This document shows positions 59,732 to 64,000 of a stretch of 64,000 bases of DNA, in pieces. A program made the translations under genes and the position numbers. Within the stretch, counting starts at the first letter, position 1. Each line of letters starts with the position of its first letter. Source of the stretch: Pseudarthrobacter chlorophenolicus A6 (GTDB taxonomy: Bacteria; Actinomycetota; Actinomycetes; Actinomycetales; Micrococcaceae); assembly GCF_000022025.1 (NCBI RefSeq), contig NC_011886.1:4325953-4389952 (forward strand), in the 5' to 3' direction. The notes beneath the pieces are model-generated. The model was given only the letters and a program-made list of their open reading frames with translations, was not told where the DNA came from and did not search any database.

Positions 59732-60764
59732 CTTACGGAATCGCGCATCAGAGAGGGGCGCACCGGAGATCTGGAAGCTTTCGGACCCGGGTGCCCCCTG
59801 GTCCATCTCCAAGCTTGCTGAGCTTCCCAGTGAAAAGGGCTCCAACCCTCTCCTACGGCTCCGGAGGCTACGGGGAGTTCCTTCTGATCGGTGGCCGCGG
59901 TTGAGGGTCAATCGAGAGACCGGAGGCACAACTGGCCAGGTCTCACAGCAGAAGTCTCCTGCAGGCCCTCCCGACCCACGTCGTCGCCATTGTGTAGAAG
60001 ACCAGTGTGCCGCATCTATGCCCGGGCCCTACGAGAGTCAGCGTCCCAAGACCAACTTCCTGGCCAACTTGTCGAGGAATCCTGAGCAACAGGCATGTCC
60101 ATTTCTCTTGTGCCCGCGCCGACCACAACAACACGTGGCCCAGGTGGCCGGCAGTAGCGACCTATACATATATGCGAGACTGCGTGACTGCCCCAAGGGT
60201 AGCTCCCAGGTCCCATTCAAAGCCAGCAGCGTGGGGGCGATGCCGAACCAGGATTCATACTTCGGTAGTCGGGACACGGAATCCACCATTGCCTAGTCGC
60301 CCTCGTCAGGAGCCGTTTCCAGGATGTGCAGCAAGAGCCCTGCAAAGTTCTTCCGCCGCCCGGCTGACTGCTGACCGACGGGCCAGGACTGGCTTCGACG
60401 CCACACGATCACAAGGCCGCCGAGTCGTACCGTATCCCTCATGGGCTTACCGTCAGCTTCGGGCCGGCGTGCAGACCACCACAGCGTCTTCGAGTCGGCG
60501 TGCAAGACCACCGCGGCAATCTAGCGCCTAAGCTCGTGGGCTCACAAACACCACATCGAGACCGGTGGCCGCCTCCAACGTGGCACAGGCCAAGCCCCGC
60601 CGCCCAGTCCTGCCAAGCGCTGCACAACCCCGCTCTGTCGCCCGACCACCGCTAGCCAGCGACCGGCGGCCGCCGTAGCATTAGCAGGCAATTCCTTGCT
60701 GAGTCCCTACCTGTGACCGACCATAGTTGCCGCACAGCTTCATGCCGTGACGGGACGTGTGTTT

Positions 60765-60819
60765 TTTCCCACAGGTTTATCCACAGCTCCAGCCTCTTCT
60801 ATCCACACAGTTATCCACA
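60765..60819 (+). other. DnaA-box cluster A
   Basis: Same-strand 9-mers: TTATCCACA at 60777-60785 and 60811-60819 (perfect), CTATCCACA at 60799-60807 (one mismatch) and the weak TTTCCCACA at 60765-60773. Start-to-start spacings are 12, 22 and 12 bp. Confidence 0.65.
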
Positions 60820-61043
60820 CCCCGCTTCTTGCATCCCCAAGCTTCGTCCGGCGTCTGGCCATAGTAGCTGCCAGGCCAGTAGGGCGGCCACCTTTCACCC
60901 TTCGCATTGGTTCGAAATTGGGCGGTCAAGGCTCCTGCGGAATCGGCCACACAGGCTCACTAAATCAGCCAGATTCAGCCTATTTGAGTGCTCTGTAGAG
61001 TAACTCTGCAGCGTCAGTTCGTAGGTAACCAAAGTGCCTGCCA

Positions 61044-61059
61044 AGTTTCACGTGAAACA
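61044..61059. other. parS: parS site 6
   Basis: AGTTTCACGTGAAACA: perfect core. It lies between the two DnaA-box clusters, 83 bp before cluster B. Confidence 0.92.
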
Positions 61060-61141
61060 GCCGTTGTCAGACCGGGACTCTAGTGAGGTGAGGTTAAACT
61101 ACTCGTGGCCGTGAGCACATGTGGGACAACGGTTCCACTGC

Positions 61142-61186
61142 TTGTGCACAGATCTTTCCACAACTTTATCCACAGGCTTATCCACC
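61142..61186 (+). other. DnaA-box cluster B, exact 12-bp period
   Basis: Four same-strand 9-mers start at 61142, 61154, 61166 and 61178: TTGTGCACA, CTTTCCACA, TTATCCACA, TTATCCACC. Each is separated by exactly 3 bp. One matches the DnaA box perfectly, the others have one or two changes. Head-to-tail spacing of this kind suits cooperative DnaA binding. Confidence 0.7.
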
Positions 61187-62070
61187 ACGTCAACGAACCA
61201 ACTGGTCGTGGCTCTGCCGTCCCGATGCGGACATCTGCTGCTATCTGCGCTGGACGTGAGCCCGGAACACGCCGCCGGAAATCCGGACTAGATGAGCCCA
61301 CGGAGTAACCGTCCAACGCGTTAGGTCTTGCACTCCGCACGTCTCGACAGGCACTGCTAGGACTCTCCTGAGTCCAGTCTGGTCTGCACGCCAGCCATTC
61401 TCCTAGGGAGGTCCTGGAACTGTCACTGGAAACAATCCGGGCGCGCATGCCCTTTTTGATGCCGGCATACAGAAGCGAGATGGCATCTGTTCAGGGGCCG
61501 ATACTTGGCGACGCTTAGCTGAGTACAGGGGGAGTGGACCTCCTGCGAAGCATGCTTGGGGCCACGAGAGAAGCAACTGACTACCCCCCCGTTGACAGGC
61601 CTCTTGTGCCATCGTGGCTGACCAGGGGGTCAGGCCGCTACTCTCGTCGGGGCTATCTGCCTTGCGCTCCACACCTCCAGTACATGGAGGGCAGGTCGGA
61701 CAAGGACTTGGGGCAGATTGGACCGATGGTCACTCATACCGGGGTCGGAGTATCCTGACGCCGCTCGATATTGCCATTTGCACCGCAGGCCGGACTGTAA
61801 CGGCAACCCTCAAGGAGACCGCAGAACTCGCACATTCCGCTAAGGTGCTGCGTCGTCAACGTGGATCGAATCCCTCGATTCGGCCTGTCTCCTCTTGTCT
61901 GAAGGCACTCTGTCGACGTGCGCTCGGACCTTGATGGCCGCGTGCTGAGCCATTACATGTCGGATCGGCCGCGACACGTCCAACTCAACGGCCTCTTCCC
62001 ACTTGGGTCATCTCACTGCCAGCCAGTCCGTCCGCAAACACCGACGCACGGTCAGCGGGTCCCCAGGTTG

Positions 62071-62086
62071 CGTTTCACGTGAAACG
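62071..62086. other. parS: parS site 7
   Basis: CGTTTCACGTGAAACG: a perfect 16-bp palindrome. First of a group of four sites within 310 bp. Confidence 0.92.
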
Positions 62087-62192
62087 TAAACGGAGGAATG
62101 CCATATGGCGGAGGCATGTCTAGGAAGGAGTCGGATCTGATGTCTACCACTTCTACGGTCCTCACTCTGCAGGAGGCTACGTAAGGCAAGAA

Positions 62193-62208
62193 GGTTTCAC
62201 GTGAAACA
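62193..62208. other. parS: parS site 8
   Basis: GGTTTCACGTGAAACA: perfect core, 122 bp after site 7. Confidence 0.92.
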
Positions 62209-62277
62209 GCACGCTTTGCGGACACAAGTCGCCTGGTTCCCCGCCACGCGTCACTAGGCCGAGAGCCATTGTCCAGA

Positions 62278-62293
62278 TGTTCCACGTGAAACA
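62278..62293. other. parS: parS site 9 (Bacillus-type sequence)
   Basis: TGTTCCACGTGAAACA: identical to the classic Bacillus subtilis parS 16-mer. It is 85 bp after site 8. Confidence 0.92.
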
Positions 62294-62361
62294 GCGCTCT
62301 GCCGCCGACCGAAATTCGACTGTTCCCTACAAGTGCCCCAAGGCCGGAAGTGATGTCCGGT

Positions 62362-62377
62362 TGTTCCACGTGAAACG
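62362..62377. other. parS: parS site 10 (variant)
   Basis: TGTTCCACGTGAAACG: same core variant as site 9, 84 bp further on and in the same orientation. Confidence 0.88.
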
Positions 62378-63271
62378 CCTCGTCAGGCACCGCAAGATCG
62401 TCTGCTGCTCATCACCCTGAGATGAATGCTCAGCACGCCGCTTCACGCATCGATAGGCAGGAGAACCAGGGCGGGATCTCTCCGACTCTCAGACACTCTT
62501 TGCGGGTTCCGATGCGAAATACCCTAGATGCAATCCGCGCCTGGGCGCTTTCGAACGCTGCATCGGCGTTGTCGGCTGAATCGATGACCAGTACGGCCTA
62601 CCATGGGGTCACCCCAAGCCACAAGGTGTGATGCCTGGACTCGTCTAAACAAATGGCCAACGTCGACGGACCCGCACCCAGACAGCCTTCGGAAACGCTG
62701 CCTGGACGGATGACCAACACCGCGGACGCGCCATTTCTTCAGCTGGACTGCCGACGTCATCAACGCTTAGGGACTCAACGGCAATGCGTGGCTCCTGTGG
62801 CGAAGCATTCTTCGTCCTCATGCCGATTTACGTTCACTGTCCCCGCCGCCAAGTTGCAATTTTGAGGCCTATGGAACCTCCGAGTCATCTTGGTTGTGAG
62901 CGTCGCTCGGTCGCACGCAGCCCTGAGAACGGACGCAAGGGGATTATGGAGCTGGAGTATTGCCCGCTATTCACTGGACTTGGACAAGGCATGTTTGTCA
63001 CTTCTAAGGCGACAGATGCTGAGGCCTTGAAGTATCGGTAGTTCACTTCGCTAACGGTCCCAGGGCTGTGATGGCTCGGCAACCGCATTCAGGCCATCGG
63101 TTAGGAGTGGCAGCAGCCCTACTGCCGCATCGAACCTTTCGGGCCACGGTCACTGTACCGACAACAGACTGCCCACACCCGATAGCAATAGGTGGCGACA
63201 ACCACCCGTTAAATGATGTTCCGCCGCACACTGACCAGGGGCATTAGCGTCACGGACACAGCGAGTGGACG

Positions 63272-63287
63272 TGTTTCACGTGAAACA
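63272..63287. other. parS: parS site 11
   Basis: TGTTTCACGTGAAACA: a perfect 16-bp palindrome, the closest parS to parB (262 bp from its stop). Confidence 0.93.
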
Positions 63288-63495
63288 CCTTCATCCCATC
63301 AGGTCTAACAGGCACTCATCGAGGATCATTCAAAGGACAATTCTGTCGGAAATTGCCTCGGGTGTCAGCGTGCAGTCCGCCTTCTTGTCTCCATACTAGG
63401 GGTGCGACGTTTCCCTGTCTGAACTGCTGGCAAGGTATAGGGCTTGGCATTCAAGTCACGGCCCGGAAGCTTCAATCAAGGCAGGCACTAGTCAG

Positions 63496-63532
63496 AAAAG
63501 ACAGGAGGCTCGGTTCAAAAGAACCGAGCCTC
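63496..63532 (-). terminator. terminator of parB
   Basis: A perfect 12-bp stem GAGGCTCGGTTC / GAACCGAGCCTC with a 4-nt loop, followed on the minus strand by CTGTCTTTTC. Strong intrinsic terminator 17 bp after the parB stop. Confidence 0.88.
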
Positions 63533-63548
63533 ATGTCATTCGCTACAA

Positions 63549-64000
63549 CTAGTTAGCCGAGTCCGGAGCTAAAACATCCATGATCCGGTTCAAGTCCTCA
63601 ACACTGGCAAATTCAATGCTGACCTTACCTTTGCGGACTCCCAATGAGATCTTGACGTTGGTATCCAACCGGTCGGAAAGAGATGATGCCAGGTAATCAA
63701 GCCGTTCGTGGCGTGCACCGGGGCGGGGCACATTGTTCTTGGCCGGGGTGGCCGGGTCCTGGTACAGGGTTACGGCCTCCTCAGTGGCCCTCACAGACAT
63801 TCCCTCAGCGACGATCTTCTGGGCCAGCCGCTCCATCGCAGCGGCGTCTGGAAGGGCCAGCAGTGCCCGCGCATGGCCGGCCGAGAGAACACCTGCCGCT
63901 ACCCGCCGCTGAACAAGCGGGGGGAGCTTGAGGAGCCGGAGAGTGTTGGATACCTGGGGTCGGGAACGGCCGATCCTGTCGGCCAGCTGCTCATGAGTCG
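63549..64000 (-). CDS. parB: chromosome partitioning protein ParB, 5' part cut by window edge
   Basis: About 150 C-terminal residues are visible. The region nearest the edge is the HTH that binds par[21 protein letters not shown] followed by [23 protein letters not shown] is the next conserved ParB segment. A linker with PATPAKNN leads to the C-terminal dimerisation domain ([26 protein letters not shown]). ParB is a CTPase clamp that loads at parS and spreads; the CTPase N-domain lies beyond the window. Its direct adjacency to eleven parS sites is the key context. Neighbouring parA is expected just outside the right edge. Confidence 0.95.
   Translation of the reverse strand, partial: THEQLADRIGRSRPQVSNTLRLLKLPPLVQRRVAAGVLSAGHARALLALPDAAAMERLAQKIVAEGMSVRATEEAVTLYQDPATPAKNNVPRPGARHERLDYLASSLSDRLDTNVKISLGVRKGKVSIEFASVEDLNRIMDVLAPDSAN

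Larger units (their letters stand above)
58131..63495. other. 5.4-kb gene-free parS/DnaA-box locus
   Basis: No reading in this stretch has a recognisable protein family, a convincing ribosome binding site and coding-like codon use together; stops are frequent in all frames. GC is visibly lower than in the genes around it (one counted 60-base line, 62401-62460, is 57%). It is bounded by terminators of two convergent genes, trxA and parB. Inside are eleven parS-like palindromes, two groups of DnaA-box-like sequences and a five-unit 10-bp repeat, listed separately. It is best read as a centromere-like locus beside parB. Confidence 0.75.

Noticed and set aside
59724..60296. 190-codon open frame in the partition locus
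   Set aside because: It begins inside parS site 5, has no ribosome binding site, no recognisable domain and atypical composition. Likely chance.
60765..61186. Calling this stretch oriC outright
   Set aside because: DnaA boxes are present, but there is no clear AT-rich unwinding element, flanking genes are convergent, and dnaA/dnaN are outside the window. Kept as a DnaA-box locus.
61814..61892. Possible tRNA-Ser-like relic in the gene-free locus
   Set aside because: GGAGAC and GTCTCC pair 79 nt apart, and CGAATCCCTC and CGCTAAG resemble T-arm and anticodon regions, but the D-arm is missing, the T-loop lacks TTC, and the anticodon loop is too long. Not called; a tRNAscan-SE or covariance search would settle it.

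Overview
The window is high-GC actinobacterial chromosome, most likely Arthrobacter/Pseudarthrobacter or a close Micrococcaceae relative. That name is an inference from base composition, codon use and gene content; nothing in the sequence states it. Two conserved blocks place the window beside the chromosome origin: rpsF-ssb-rpsR-rplI near the left end, and NUDIX-murJ-(murJ partner)-trxB-trxA followed by parB at the right end. No rRNA, tRNA, CRISPR array or transposase was recognised.

Layout. (1) 1-5.5 kb: a partial FMN reductase, a PhzF-family protein, a DUF1801-like protein, the ribosomal/SSB operon with a candidate S6:S18 RNA leader, and a GabP-like amino acid permease. (2) 6-24.3 kb: an 897-residue ATPase-LuxR regulator, then a 15.5 kb same-strand, largely translationally coupled exopolysaccharide operon. 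It encodes an initiating sugar-1-P transferase, a Gfo/Idh/MocA dehydrogenase, an SDR epimerase/dehydratase, two DegT-type aminotransferases, a PglD-like acyltransferase, three glycosyltransferases, a Wzx flippase, a Wzy-type polymerase, a Wzz-like protein and a predicted lipoprotein. The set suggests a Wzx/Wzy polymer containing an N-acylated amino sugar. (3) 24.3-32.7 kb, opposite strand: a three-domain glycosyltransferase (GT26-GT2-GT2) and a giant secreted protein with an N,N-dimethylformamidase-like domain, five Big_5-like repeats and four DUF4082-like modules. (4) 32.9-48.9 kb, all minus strand: M18 aminopeptidase, Tat-lipoprotein intradiol dioxygenase-like protein, a two-component system next to an ABC-2 transporter, a PAP2-diacylglycerol kinase fusion, an MFS transporter, an ABC-F ATPase, a class B penicillin-binding protein, an FAD oxidoreductase and a GT87-like membrane protein. 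(5) 49-50 kb: two small ORFs with strong ribosome binding sites, then a histidine phosphatase coupled to the CCA-adding enzyme. (6) 52-58 kb, plus strand: NUDIX hydrolase, MurJ, a split and degenerate pseudokinase partner of MurJ, and thioredoxin reductase/thioredoxin behind a near-perfect SigR-type promoter.

(7) 58.1-63.5 kb is the most unusual part: about 5.4 kb with no credible gene, visibly lower GC and convergent flanking genes (trxA and parB, each closed by a strong terminator). It holds eleven parS-like palindromes. Eight have the 14-bp core GTTTCACGTGAAAC and three carry one substitution; one of those is the classic Bacillus-type 16-mer. It also holds two clusters of DnaA-box-like 9-mers; the right-hand one has four boxes at an exact 12-bp period. 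A five-unit 10-bp GCAC repeat lies in the same region. I read it as a condensed centromere beside parB, combined with a DnaA-binding locus that is either an origin element or a DnaA titration/regulation site.
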